A stretch of 64,000 bases of DNA from Meconema thalassinum (GCA_946902985.2 OX336389.2:1010693441-1010757440), one strand, 5' to 3'. Shown: positions 42,697-54,417, numbered from the stretch's first letter. The notes: generated from the letters alone by a model not told the origin. Program-made: numbers and translations.

Positions 42697-45025
42697 TGGG
42701 TAGATTATTAGCTTGGGAATAACCTAACCCCCAAGGGAAGATGATGAAGCAAAAGAAGTGGGTTTCGGACTGGAGAAAAAGGATGGAGAAATAGGACGAG
42801 AGTCCAAAAGAAGTTATAACTAAGAGTTCTTGCTCAAATGCAACAAGTGGTGAAAACCCTATCAATAGATTTATTTTTATTAAATAGGAAGAGTCAAGGA
42901 AGACAGGATCTTGCCTAACCGTTATGTTAGAGAAATGATAAATCAAAAGAACGAATCTTAATTTATTTAACAATGTAAAAGGAAGTAGTTTATGAGACAA
43001 ATATATAATTTTTATTTTTATAAACAATTGGGGTCGCAGGGGCGCCAGGCAATTGACAATTCTTTTGGGTTTAAGCCTTTTATATGCTTTAAAATCTTCG
43101 TAAGATTTTGAAATAGCTAAGATAAAAAATGGAAAATTTAAAGGTAATTGACGTAATTAAAGTTAAACAATAAATCAAGTACAAGGTGTGTACTTTAAGG
43201 ATTTCTAGATAAGTATCTTAGAAATAATAACAACTTCGAAAGTAACAACAAAAAACAGCCAGAAATGAAATAGAAGTTTCTATAACTTATTGTATTGATA
43301 CAGAAATACGTGGTTAGATTATACAAATAGGGCAGGTCACTTACTGTGAAACCTGAAGAGAACAATCGAAAGGAAGGTTCTAGAACTCCTATGCTTAAGT
43401 AGGGATCACGAGAAAAATGGGGCAAGTTTCCCTTTCGTGAAACCTAGAGATAACTCACTTAGGAGTTGAAAGAATTGGATTCCCTCATTAAAAGGGAGAA
43501 ACAATATAATTTAAGGCGTGTACTAGACACGAAGTTTTACAGATATTAATTCGTTATACATGGAGCAAATAAGGGAGGGCACTTATGTAGAGTGACACCT
43601 CATTGAAAAAAGACCTAAAGTAACAATTTTATTATTTTAGTTTGTTAGTAAAGGAGTTGGGAAAGATCAAATGGGATTGTGGAAAAGTGTTTATTGTACT
43701 CGGACGAGCGCGACGCGGATGAAAAGTTGAACAGGCACTGTTTTCACTATAGTCTGTTGATATAGTTGAAGAGTTCACTGTAGTAGCACAAAACGTTGAT
43801 GGCAAAGAAAGTTATTGCAATAGTGGAAAATAACTAGTTACACTAGATTTGCGAGAGTCTATTGCTTGAGAAACTTGTAGGTTATAGTTGAATGCACCAG
43901 AAAAATCCCAACGGAGGAAGAAAAATTAGAAATTGATTAGCAGTTCATAAGGAAGATTCCTTAGGTTGAAAAAGTATTCCCATATTATGAAGTGGAAAAT
44001 ACATGACAGTATAACTGGCAGATAAAGTGTAGGTTCTGGAAGGTTCCAGAGCTATGATGAGTTGTTTAAATTGGGTAGAGAATCCCTCGGCGGAAAACTG
44101 GATTATATAGACAGTGGGTATTTTAGAAATATCCCTCGATGTGAGATAGCATCTCGGAAAATCTTTCATTTTGAAAGTTAGACTTGATAGTTTGAGTTTG
44201 ATCAAGAAGATCTCTTGAAAGAAGTTATTATCACATAGCAATTTTCACTGTCTATACAATCCAAATAAAAGCATTGAGCCTTTTAAAAGCGATGAAAATG
44301 AGGTTAAACATGAAGTCGGTACTTATCTTTGCTTCATGAAGAAGGCGATGTTGCTGTTGACGGTTGGTTCTAAAATTCGAACATGGCGTCGAATTTAAAA
44401 GTTTGCCTCTTGAGTAGAGGTTGCGAGCTTTAGTTAAGCTCCAACTGACTGGTTTTACTTCCGACGTACAAGTGAGGGCTGCTAGACGCAGCGAAAGTAC
44501 ACTAGCCTAGACGGCATGTCCAACAAGAAGTTGAGTGCACTTGAGAGGGTGAGCGGTTGCTCACGGCACGGAGACAAGTCGAGAAGAAGTGAACGAGCGA
44601 GCAGCGCGCGCGGAGAAGCGAGCAGTAGGAGGAGGCGGAAGCGGGCGAGTAAGGGGAGGAAACAAAGAGGTTATACATAAACATGAAAAACTTTACAAAA
44701 ACAAAATTCTTCTTGGAGCGGTGTCTTCATGGAGTCGTTGGTTGGTGAAGAACACGACGCCCTGCGGATTAATGTAGAAGTCTTCATGGCTTGAAGCAAT
44801 GGAAGTTCGGAAGGCAGCGATGGGACGCTGTCAGGCTGGTTCAGCGGAATATGCGTTTCTGTAAAAAACTGACAGAAAAAATGAACAAATGCACGGGGCA
44901 AACGAGAGGTAACAGTTCGATGTCGGTGTGTGCTGGAAAGAAATGTAAATAAATGGACTGATATAAGGTAATGAAGAACAGCAAAAGCTAATTATTTCTT
45001 TCCGTGTATTTCCAAAAATACACCA
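42697..45025. mobile_element. Long solo LTR candidate (2.3 kb) in the monomer array
   Basis: The flanks AAGTG (42692-42696 and 45026-45030) duplicate the monomer's own AAGTG. The insert begins TGGGTAGATTATTAG and ends AAAATACACCA, i.e. TG...CA. No coding sequence is recognised. Inside, GTGAAACCT recurs (about 43348 and 43437) near GGGCA and CACTTA. A GC-rich, CGAGCGAGCAGCGCGCG-type stretch lies at 44590-44620. Orientation is not determined. A non-LTR explanation is possible, but the 5-bp duplication and the termini favour an LTR. Confidence 0.6.
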
Positions 45026-45292
45026 AAGTGTGAATAGTACAGTGTCATAACATGGAGCATCACTAGGCAGTGTAGTGGTATCTTATATAGTGTGAGCACT
45101 AGCAAGTGTGCTCACTTAACCTGTAGTGTGAATAGTATAGTGTCATAACATGGAGCATCACTAGGCAGTGTAGTGGTATCTTATATAGTGTGAGCACAAG
45201 CAAGTGTGCTCACTTAACCTGTAGTGTGAATAGTACAGTGTCATAACATGGAGCATCACTAGGCAGTGTAGTGGTATCTTATGTAGTGTGAG
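45026..45292 (+). repeat. 98-bp tandem monomer array, block 4, abutting LINE E
   Basis: About 2.7 units in the same orientation, ending ATGTAGTGTGAG and passing directly into the LINE E leader (TAGAGTAGAGCAGTAACACC). No target duplication separates the array from LINE E. Confidence 0.92.
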
Positions 45293-48200
45293 TAGAGTAG
45301 AGCAGTAACACCTCTTTAAAAAACTTGGTCCAGCTGGCCCGGCTGGTAGTACCTTGTTAGGGTCCCTTGCCAGGGTTACGGTGAAGTCCTCACCGGTACC
45401 TGCAGTGGAAGAGGTGAACTCTGGCACAGTGTGGTTGGCGGAAGGGGCAGCCTAGTGCTCAGGTTTAATAGGGCAATTATTGTCCATAGATATGTTGGGC
45501 AGATTTTGTCCCAACCGCAAAATGAGCGGAGGAGGAGCCCATCACTCTCATGGCTCCCAACGGTCATAGAGGCGGAAGAGGTCAGGCCAGACGGACTGGC
45601 TGTAAAGGCGCACCTCAGTAGTACTTGAGAATGCGGCAGTTCGTTACAGTCTCTGTGTTTGGTCCTGCATGTCTCATTCTGTGTGAGCCGCAGGATAAGG
45701 CTCAGAGATCATAGTGTGTTGGTCTCGTCCTTGCAAGCTGAGATCCACCCTAAACAAATTCACGCCAGTGGCACTTCTTCCATACGTCACTTACTTTCAA
45801 AGTCCAACGGCTTTGGGATATGGATGGTGGGGGCAGGTTATGGGTGTAACTGGAAGCCCCTAGTTCCGACCTGCATGTTGGCAGCAGATGTGTGATGTTC
45901 GTCTTCCGGAGACTCCGTGACTACTCAGGAATTCGGTCCTGTATCTGTGTATGGGCAGGCCTATTTAGGATCACCGCTGCCCACCCCACATGGGGAAGGC
46001 CCTAGAAAAGGTGGGCTAAACATCGGAAGTCACAAACTAGGTCCGGCTGGGCAACGGCACTCAGCAGGTCTCCCCTCATGCGGTCGAAACTCAAAAACAG
46101 TAAAGACTCACAAATTGATCAATGGATCATGGAACATCAGAACTTTGCTTGATATGGACAATAACGTTAGACCTGAGAGAAGGTCAGCTCTTGTAACCCA
46201 TGAGTTATCAAGACTCAACGTTGACATTGCTGCTTTCAGTGAAACTAGACTGTCTTCTGAAGGCAAGATTTCTGAATCTTGAACAGGATATACCATCTTC
46301 TGGAAAGGAAAGGAGGAGGGTGAATGTCGTATTCATGGTGTGGACTTCGCTGTGAAGACCAAACTGGTAAATTATCACCAACTTACGCCCATTGCAATCA
46401 GCGAAAGGCTCACGACTCTTCGCATACCACTCTCAGGAGGTTCCTTTATGACGCTCATTTCTGCCTATGCGCCTACCTTAGATTCCGATGATGAAGTAAA
46501 AGCTCAATTCTATGATCAGCTAAGTGAAATCATCTCCAGGGTACCATCTCCAGATAAACTCTTGCTCCTCGGTGATTTCAATGCCAGAGTTGGGAAAGAT
46601 CACAGGCTATGGAATCATGTGATGGGCAAACAGAGACTTGGAAAATGTAATCCCAATGGACTATTGCTTCTTGGTCTTTGTGCAGAACACGAACTTTTCA
46701 TTACCAACACACAGTTCCGACTACCTAACCGCTTCAAAACTACGTGGATGCATCCTCGTTCCAAACATTGGCACATTCCTGATTATATCATTACCCGGCA
46801 ATGTGATAAGAAGGACACTCTTATTACCAGAACAGCAAGGAATATAGATGATTGTTGGGCAGATAATAAACTTCGTATATGTAAGCTCAGGATATCCATC
46901 AGACCTAAACCACATAGGAACATCAAAAATTAGCCAAGAAGGAAGTTTAATACATCCAAACTTCAGGATGAATCCATCTATAAATATTTTGGAAACAGGA
47001 TCGTCACCCAGTTATCAGAGAACCCAGTAACGAATGACATTCAACAAGAATGGGCCACACTACAGAAGATTATCACACAGTCAGCTGAGGAAACCATTTT
47101 TTTATAGTGCGGAAAAGACAAGACTGGTTTGATGACAACAGTGAAGACATTCTGTCTCTCATCAATGCCAAGAGGAATGCCTATCTTGCCCATCTTCAAG
47201 ACCCAACTTCGAACACAAAGAGAGATAAACTACTGGAACTCAAGGGTAAATGTCAGACGCAGATAAGGCAGATTAAAATACTTGGTGGCAACAGAAGGCT
47301 CAGGAACTGCAGAGACAATCAGATGCTCGAGACTTGAGGAACTTCTATGCAGTACTCAAGGAAATATATGGACCATCTCGCTCATCATCTGGTACACTGA
47401 AAAGCGCTGATAATTCTACTACCTTTACTGATAGTCAAGATACCTTGGAACGCTGGAAGGAGCACTTTTCCAATCTCCTAAATCGTCCATCAGCAGCTGC
47501 TGAAGACTTCCTTTGTTATGTGCCGCAACAACCTGAACTGTGGTTGGCAGTACCTCCTACTTATCATGAATTCAGTGCAGCTCTCGCCCAATTGAAACCC
47601 AGAAAGGCACCTGGCCCAGATAACATCCCTCTGGAACTAATTAAAACCAGAGGTCATTCCCTCAAAATAAGGATTTTCACCCTTGTCCTCAGAATATGGG
47701 AATCAAGAAAGGTAGCTGGAGACTTAAAGAATGCCACTATCAATCCTATCTTTAAAAAGGGTGAACGCAGTGTTTGTGGCAACTACCGTGGTATATCATT
47801 GCTATCAATTGTGGGGAAGATTCTTGCAAGAATTCTACTTAACCGCCTCAAGGTTGTCTCTGAGAATATCCTCCCAGAGTCATAATGCGGATTTAGAGCT
47901 TCCAGAAGCAAAATTGATTTTCTGTGCGAGACAGCTTCAAGAAAAATGTAGAGAACAACAGAATCCACTCTTCTTAGTATTTTATGACTTGAAAAAGGCA
48001 TTTGATTCGATTCCAAGACCAGCCATGTGGGCGGTGCTGAAGCGGTTTGGTTGCCCTCAGCGTTTTGTAGATCTAATCAAGGCTCTCCATGATGGCATGA
48101 CAGGTCGGGTTTGCCATCAGAATAAGATGTCCGATGAATTTCCTATTACCCATGGACGGAAAGAAGGATGTGTACTGGCTCCAACGCTTTTTGCGCTGTA

Positions 48201-49336
48201 CTTGGCTGCAATGCTTTATGATTCACCCACAAACATCACAGGTGTGGAGGTCAAGTGTCGTTTTGATGGAGGGCTTTTCAACCTAACTCGTCTCCGCTCC
48301 TTGAGGAAAACTCAGGTTACTAAGGTTACTAATATGTTGTGTGCAGATGATGTTGCGTCGCCAACTCTCACACCAGAAGAGCTGCAAGAGTCAGTTAATT
48401 GTTACAAATGTGCATGTGATCGCTTTGGTCTTACCATAAATGTCAATAAGACCAGAGTCTTGGAACAACCTTCACCAGGGATACCTCTTCCTCAGTTCAA
48501 TACCTCCATCTCAAATTTTCCATTAGAACAGACAGACCACTTCCCGTACCTGGGCAGTACCATTTCTGTGAGCTGTACCTGTGAGCAGGATGTGGATAAG
48601 AGATTTGGCGCAGCCCATGCAGCATATGGACGATTGGCGCACCGGGTCTTCATGAATAAAGATCTGTCCATGAGTACAAAGCTTATAGTGTACAAAGCAG
48701 TAGTCATTTCTACATTGTTGTATGGCTGCGTAACGTGGACCCTTTACCGACGTGATCTTAGAAAGCTTGAGCGCTTCCACCTACAAAAACTTCGATCAAT
48801 CCTGAGGATTAAATGGGAAGACCGCATCACCAATATTGCTGTTCTTGAAAAGGTTCAAATCAACAGCATAGAATCATCCATAATAGGTCAACAATTTAGA
48901 TAGATTGGTCATGTCCATCGAATGGATGATGTGAGATTACCTCGTCAAATGCTATATGGTGAGCTATGCTATGGCACCAGACCTCATGGTGGTCCTAAGA
49001 GGAGCTACAAGGACCAATTTAAGCAGACGTTGAAATTGACAGGTCTTGATTCACAAACCTGGGACATTGTGGTTGAAGACCCCTTAACTTGGCGTCGTAC
49101 CATCTCGGATACTGTAAAAACGTGTGAAAGAGATCGACGCACACATGAAGGGGCCAAGCGTCAAGCTAGGAAACTTCGAGCAGCCCAACCACGTCCTACT
49201 CCAGCAATACTATGTGACTTGTGTGGACGCTTGTTCCATGCCAGGATTGGACTCTTTAGTCACCGTAAACACATCCACAAACTGGACTGAAGGAAGAAGA
49301 TTTATACTCGGATACGAGTTAAAGCCGATGATGATG
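45293..49336 (+). mobile_element. LINE E, with 5' leader fused to the monomer array
   Basis: Leader from about 45293 to 46110. The first ~100 bp, with TCCAGCTGGCCCGGCTGGTA and GGGTTACGGTGAAGTCCTCA, also start LINE F. ORF2 (46110-49290) has APE endonuclease, RT and a C2H2 finger. The 3' end is GCCGATGATGATG at 49336, then ACATG and LINE D. The 5-bp ACATG also ends the left half of LINE D (26652-26656). Confidence 0.85.
46110..49290 (+). pseudogene. LINE E endonuclease-reverse transcriptase with terminal C2H2 finger
   Basis: Endonuclease: INGSWNIRTLLD (Asn motif), IAAFSETRLSSEG (Glu), LLLLGDFNARVGKDH (Asp-x-Asn), ITNTQFRLP and TTWMHPRSKHWH. RT: KPRKAPGPDNIPLELI, NYRGISLLSIVGKILARIL, then after a frame change LFLVFYDLKKAFDSIPR (motif A, about 47975), GRKEGCVLAPTLFALYL (motif B, about 48160), MLCADDVAS (motif C, about 48335), FPYLGSTIS and LLYGCVTWTL. 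C-terminal: CDLCGRLFHARIGLFSH...H (49217-49285). Stops are at 46282, 46933, 47337, 47885 and 48903. Inactive. An IGL-containing C2H2 finger at the end is known in some RTE/L2-like LINE groups; the clade is not fixed here. Confidence 0.83.
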
Positions 49337-49975
49337 ACATGAATTTCATATGGGGGTATTGTAAGAAGGAGCTGATAAAAGAACTTGAGATACTCCAGAA
49401 AATTGCAATAAAATGTATCTTTGGATTTCCTTGGCTCAAACCCTCAAATGAATTATACGCAAGAACTAAAATTATGCCACTGCAAAAACAAGTAGCTATG
49501 CCAGCAACAGTATTTGTATACAAATTAGAAAACAAATTGATACACACATCCATTTTACCCATGCAAATGACATTCATCATTATGCAACACGAGGAGTAAA
49601 TCGAATATTCTCCAGCCATTCCCAACCCATTAATTTTGGAACTAAAGGAATTATGTCCTCTATAATAAAGGATAACTCGCTACCATTAGGCATAAGGGAA
49701 AGTTTCTCTATAAAACATTTAAGAGGAAAACCAAAGACTTCCTCTTAAGGAATGAATAGCCCATATCCAATAGCCTTAAGCAATACAGTGTATTATACCA
49801 AATCACTTCTGTAAAGTTAGTCGCTAGCTATCTAATATACCATTAACCTAAACAATATCATGTTACAAAAATTTTATATATGCCATGCTGTAACTATGCC
49901 ACTTGATTGTCCCTAACACGAGCTCTGGCTCATTGGGACCTATGTAAATAAATAAATAAATAAATAAACCTAATC
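49337..49975 (+). mobile_element. LINE D, second part: RT C terminus and 3' end
   Basis: MNFIWGYCKKELIKELEILQ, IKCIFGFPWLKPSNELYA and MPLQKQVAMPATVFVYKLEN continue the RT C-terminal region of LINE D. After a frame change near 49585, NRIFSSHSQPINFGTKGIM follows. The 3' UTR ends in CATTGGGACCTATG and a (TAAA)n tail at about 49942-49970, the usual end of jockey/CR1-like elements. It joins 26656 in frame. Confidence 0.82.
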
Positions 49976-50523
49976 GAACTCAGTGGTTTAAAAGTATTGA
50001 TCCAGGTGAACTCCTCAAATTAAATCAGTTGAAAGTGCCGCAATTATAAGTGTGCGAATGTTAAACGAGTGCCACACAGGGCCACCGAGAGGATTTAAGG
50101 GCCCCTATGCAATGTTTTTTCCCGAGCACCCCCTTGAAATACTTTTAATTATTACTATCCACTACTAGCTATTCCAGAAAGAAAATGCCCAATTTGAGAA
50201 AAGCATCTGATGCCCAGTCATCATTTTAAAATACGAGTCTTCTTCCATACAAAATATTTTAGTATTTGTTTTATGAAATATATTTTGCAAAATGCACAAA
50301 GCGGTTTGGGTTTTCTGATTAATTTTAATACAATTAACATGCGTAGGGAAATATATTTTGCAATTCCTTAAGGCTTCACTTTAAGTACCAGTATGTAATG
50401 AAATATAAGTAGTATTTTAAAACTGTGCTTTAGTTTGATAGCAGATTCAACACCAAATTATAGTACATTATTCCTATACAATTATAACTCCCAACTCATA
50501 GTCGTACATGGAATTTAATTGTG
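49976..50523. other. Unassigned DNA; possible degraded hAT end
   Basis: About 550 bp. CAGGGCCACCGAGAGGATTT at about 50077 resembles a hAT terminus (CAGGGCCGCC type), but no partner end or target duplication is seen. Otherwise AT-rich with no coding motif. Confidence 0.35.
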
Positions 50524-50757
50524 TGACTAGCTGCGTTGCTCAGAGGTAATGCTCTCGCCTGCTGTTCCCAAGGTTGCAGGATCGAATCCAGGCACAGTGA
50601 ACTGGCATTTAAGGAGCGTAAATACGAGGGAGCTGTGTCAGTAGATTTACTGGCACATTAAAGATTCCCTTCGAGGCATAATTCCGGCACCCTGGTGTCT
50701 CTAAATGCCGCAGTAGTTAAAAGGGATGTAAAACCAATAACGTTATTATTATTGTCA
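50524..50757 (+). mobile_element. tRNA-derived SINE (second family)
   Basis: The head has an A-box-like TAGCTGCGTTGCTCAGAGG and a B-box GGATCGAATCC (50579-50589) with tRNA-like spacing. It is followed by an unrelated body (GGCATTTAAGGAGCGTAAAT) and a GTTATTATTATTG tail. The tRNA-like part lacks a foldable acceptor stem and runs into a body, so this is a SINE and not a tRNA gene. Confidence 0.75.
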
Positions 50758-50894
50758 ATTTAATTGTGAGGGGGAAGCAGAAGTGACATTAAAACTATAA
50801 GAGACCTAAACATGGATTTTACACCTGCACTTGGATAATATATGATTTTTGCACATTTTTTTAATATTCTCGTAGTCATATAAACACACATATA

Positions 50895-51480
50895 TACGTA
50901 CATTTTCATTCGAGACTGTTTGCCTTTCAGCGTCCAGTCTAGTCTGCAAGCCTCTGTTTGTGAACCAGTCACCTCCATGATCCCCTATAGGCAGTAAGTA
51001 CTGCGGCCTCCTCTACTTTTACACCTCTCCCTTTGAAATTGATCAACACTGAATCTAACCAGTGCCTCCTAGTTCTACCTCAGCCTCTCTTACCCTCTAC
51101 AGCCAAACTCATTAACCTCCTCCAGTCTCTTCACATGCCATCATCATCCGAGTCGACTCATACAAATAGCTTCATCTAGTGTGTTCATTTCTAACTGAGC
51201 CTTTACCACTCATTACGAGTACCTTCCTGCCATTGCTCCCATCTATTTGTCCCAGCAATCATTCGTGCTACCCTCATATCAGTTATCTCTAGCATGATCA
51301 GAAACCTAGAATCTACCCAGCTCTCACTTCTATACAGCGAAGTCGGTCTAAATCCTGAGTGATGTAGGAAGAGTTTTGTTGCTTCCTTGCTGAATACTGT
51401 ACATCGCAACTGGGAACTCACGGCATTAACTTTTCTACGCCTCAAATATTTTTCCTTCCCCATACTACTTGTAACACTTG
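50895..51480 (-). mobile_element. LINE G 3' end, copy 2
   Basis: Minus strand: YLRRRKVNAVSSQLR, SLYRSESWVDSRFL, EITDMRVARMIAGTNRWEQW and EGTRNE, then after a frame change GRTRRHWLDSV, the C-terminal region of an RTE/L2-like ORF2. It is clearly the same family as 541-840. A non-coding 3' end extends to about 50895. 5'-truncated near 51480. Confidence 0.7.
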
Positions 51481-51557
51481 TAACTCGTAGTCATTACCAA
51501 TTGAAATTGCTGTCCATCATCACTACTGCACTGGAAATATTTGCAAAATTATGTCAA

Positions 51558-51713
51558 TAGTGCGGTGCATACAGTGGTGCAACACGCCGTAGTGCGGGGT
51601 CATATAGTGGTGTAACACACAGTAGTGTGGTGTCATATAGTGGTGTAACACACAGTAGTGTGGGGTCATACAAGTAGTGTAACACAAAGTAGTGTGGTGT
51701 CACACAGTGGTGA
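51558..51713 (+). repeat. 33-bp tandem repeat, about five units
   Basis: The unit GTAGTGTGGTGTCATATAGT followed by GGTGTAACACACA repeats with point changes upstream of LINE C copy 3. The GTAGTGTG word is shared with the 98-bp monomers, but the rest differs. Confidence 0.85.
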
Positions 51714-51993
51714 TTTTACTATTTTATCGTTAGTTGAATATTAATATTTTGTTGTTGCTAAATTTTTAGTATTTTATCGTTATTAGAATTTTAGGATTTG
51801 TTTGCTAGTAGAATGTTGGAATTTGTGTTTGTTGAATTGCTTTATTACTTTATTCTGAATGCGAGTAGCAGCCTTTCACAATAAATCAATTCTTTACTTG
51901 TCTTATAGACGGTAAATATATTGATAATATTAGCCAACTAGTGGCTATACTGCGTTCTGCTGCACAGCTGGAAAACGGGATACTACAGCCGTA

Positions 51994-52818
51994 TTGCTAT
52001 TCCCGAGGATATACACCTCTCTATGCATAACTACATGTGATGATGGCTCCTATATTGTAAAATTTCAATCCGGAGGTAAACTAGTCCCCCGTTCGGATCT
52101 CCGGGTGGGGACTACTCGAGAGGGGGTTAACATCACAGAAGTAGCAAAGAGGAAATCTGATATTCTACGGATCGGAGCGTCGAAAGTTAGAAGTCTGATA
52201 GGCAGTGGAAGGTTAGAAAACATAGACAGGGAAATAGACAGGTTGAGGTTGAATTTGGTTGGGATTAGTGAAATGCGCTGGCAGGAAGATCAAGACTTTT
52301 GGCCAGCAGACTATAGGATCATTAGCACTAAACCAAACAATGGCCACGCAGGGGTTGGTCTCATATTGACTAGGAAACTTGGACAGCAGGTAGAATATTA
52401 TGAGCAATATAGTGAACGGATTATTGTAGCAAAAATCAATACAAAACCAAAGTGCACCACAGTGGTACAAGTCTATATGCCCACCAGTCAAGCTGATGAT
52501 GAAGATGTTGAAAAGGTCTACAAAGAAATAGATGAAGTTTTGAGGTACGTCAAGGGTGATGAAAATATTGTAGTCATGGGAGATAAGAATGCTGTGGTAG
52601 GAAAAGGAATAGAAGGGAAAACAGTAGGAGCATTCGGATTGCGTGAAAGGAATGATCGAGGAAACAGGCTGATGGAATTCTGCACTGAGCATGAGTTTGT
52701 CATAGCTAACAACTTATTCAAAAACCACAATAGAAGAATATACACATGGATGAGACCAGGAGATACAGGATGTTACCAAATCGACTTCATTATAGTCAAG
52801 CAGAGATTTCGAAACTAG
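51994..52818 (+). pseudogene. RTE-like endonuclease, copy 3
   Basis: One long frame: SGGKLVPRSDLRVGTTREG, ILRIGASKVRSLIGSGRLE, LVGISEMRWQEDQDFW (Glu motif), GVGLILTRKLGQQVEYYEQY, VVQVYMPTSQADDEDVEKVY, VVMGDKNAVVGKG, RRIYTWMRPGDTGCYQIDFI. Two active-site words are altered relative to copy 2: AWNVRSL is ASKVRSL (catalytic Asn lost) and GDWNA is GDKNA. A stop at 52816-52818 separates the SDHSLVV segment that follows. Probably catalytically dead in addition to the stop. Confidence 0.87.
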
Positions 52819-53001
52819 ATTTTGAATTGCAAAACATATCCCGGTGCTGAGATAAACTCTGACCACAGTCTGGTTGTTATGAAATGCAGACTTAAGTTGA
52901 AGAAATTGAAGAAAAGTCAAAAGCCAAAGAGGTGGGCAATAGAGAGACTGAGAGATAAGGACGCTAACAAATGATTCAAGACGAGTATAAAGGAAGGACT
53001 A

Positions 53002-54345
53002 ATGAAAAACCTTGAACAAGATACAATTGCAGAGGAATGGGCACTTTTGAAGAATGAAATAACAAAATCCGCAGAAGAAAACCTTGGTAGGAAAGAAAGA
53101 ATAGGGAGAATACCGTGGATCACTCAGGATATACTAGAATTAATGGACGAAAGGCGGAAGTACAACAATGACATGAAAGGGGAAAGGCAGAATACAGAGT
53201 CTGAGAAATGAAGTTAACAAGAAGTGCAAGGAAGCAAAAGAAGAATGGTTGAAAGAGAAATGTGCAGGTATAGAAAATTGTCTGAAATTAGGAAAGGTAG
53301 ATACAGCTTATCGAAGGATTAAGAGTACTTTTGGGGAAAGGAAGACTAAGTGCCGTAATATTATGGACTCTGATGGAAAATCTCTAATAGATAGGGAAGA
53401 ATCGGTTGAAGGATAGAAAGGTTACATAGAGTGTTTGTATAAGAGAATGGAGATTGAGAATCATGTTAAGGTAAGGGAAGAGGAATTTGATGAGCATGAG
53501 AAATGAGATTTAATATTGAGATCAGAATTTGACAGAGCATTGGATGACTCAAGCAGAAACAAAGCACCAGGCATAGATGATACACCGATTGAGTTGCTAC
53601 GCTGCATAGGTGATGAAGGTCTGATCAGGTTATTTCACTTGGTTTGTAGGATTTATGAGACAGGTGAGGTACGGTACGCTCCGATTTCAAGAAGAATGTT
53701 ATCATACCTATACCAAAGGAAACAGGAGCTGACAGATGTGAAGATTACCGTGCGATCAGCTTCATCACTCATGCTTCAAAGATCCTGACTAGATTAATTT
53801 ACAAGAGGATGGAAAGACAGAGAGTTACGTGAAGACCAGTTTGGTTTCAAGGGAAACATAGGAATAAAGGTTGCTGTACTAAGTCTTAGGCTCATTTTGC
53901 AAGCTAGAATAATGGATAAGAGAATGTTCATGGCATTTGTAGACTTAGAAAATGCTTTTGATAACGTTGATTGGAGTGAGTTGTTTGACATTTTAAAAAC
54001 TATTGGAAAAAAGTACAGGGATAGGAGGGTGCTCTACAATATACACAGGAACCAGACAGCAGTTATTCGAACAGAAGGACATGAGAGAGAATCTGGTATT
54101 CAGAATGGTGTAAGGCAAGGCTGCAACTTATCACCCATACTTTTCAATCTATACATTGAACACGCTATGAAGGAAATTAAAGAAAAATTCAAAGTAGGAG
54201 TAAATAATTTCAACTATGAGATTTGCTGATGACATTGTCGTCTTAGCCGACATACCAAAGAATTTGAATGAGTTTTTTAATGGTATGGATTCTGTCTTGA
54301 GGAAAGAATTCATGATGAAAATTAATAAATGTAAATAAAAAATAT
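53002..54345 (+). pseudogene. RTE-like reverse transcriptase, copy 3
   Basis: Linker frames at 53002-53211. RT: NKAPGIDDTPIELLRCIGDE (53555), frame loss near 53690, MAFVDLENAFDNVDWSELFD (motif A, 53930; LENAF where the other copies have KAF), VRQGCNLSPILFNLY (motif B, about 54110), then a shift before RFADDIVVLADIP (motif C, about 54222). A TAA at about 54335 and a deletion end the frame. Inactive. Confidence 0.85.
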
Positions 54346-54417
54346 TGGAGCGCACAGGCAAGGAAAGCATTTATACAGGAAGGGAATCTGTTGACAACGA
54401 ATATAGATTTAGGTATT

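Larger units (their letters stand above)
51918..54417 (+). mobile_element. LINE C copy 3 (RTE-like), truncated at both protein ends
   Basis: It starts with the same 5' UTR as copy 2 (GATAATATTAGCCAACTA). It has an almost complete endonuclease, a decayed RT and a deletion near 54340 that removes the segment after motif C. It ends after GATTTAGGTATT (54417), only three bases beyond where copy 2 stops. Confidence 0.88.

Noticed and set aside
50524..50600. tRNA genes at 50524 and about 26109-26190
   Set aside because: They have A- and B-box-like words but no complete cloverleaf, and they are fused to SINE bodies and tails.
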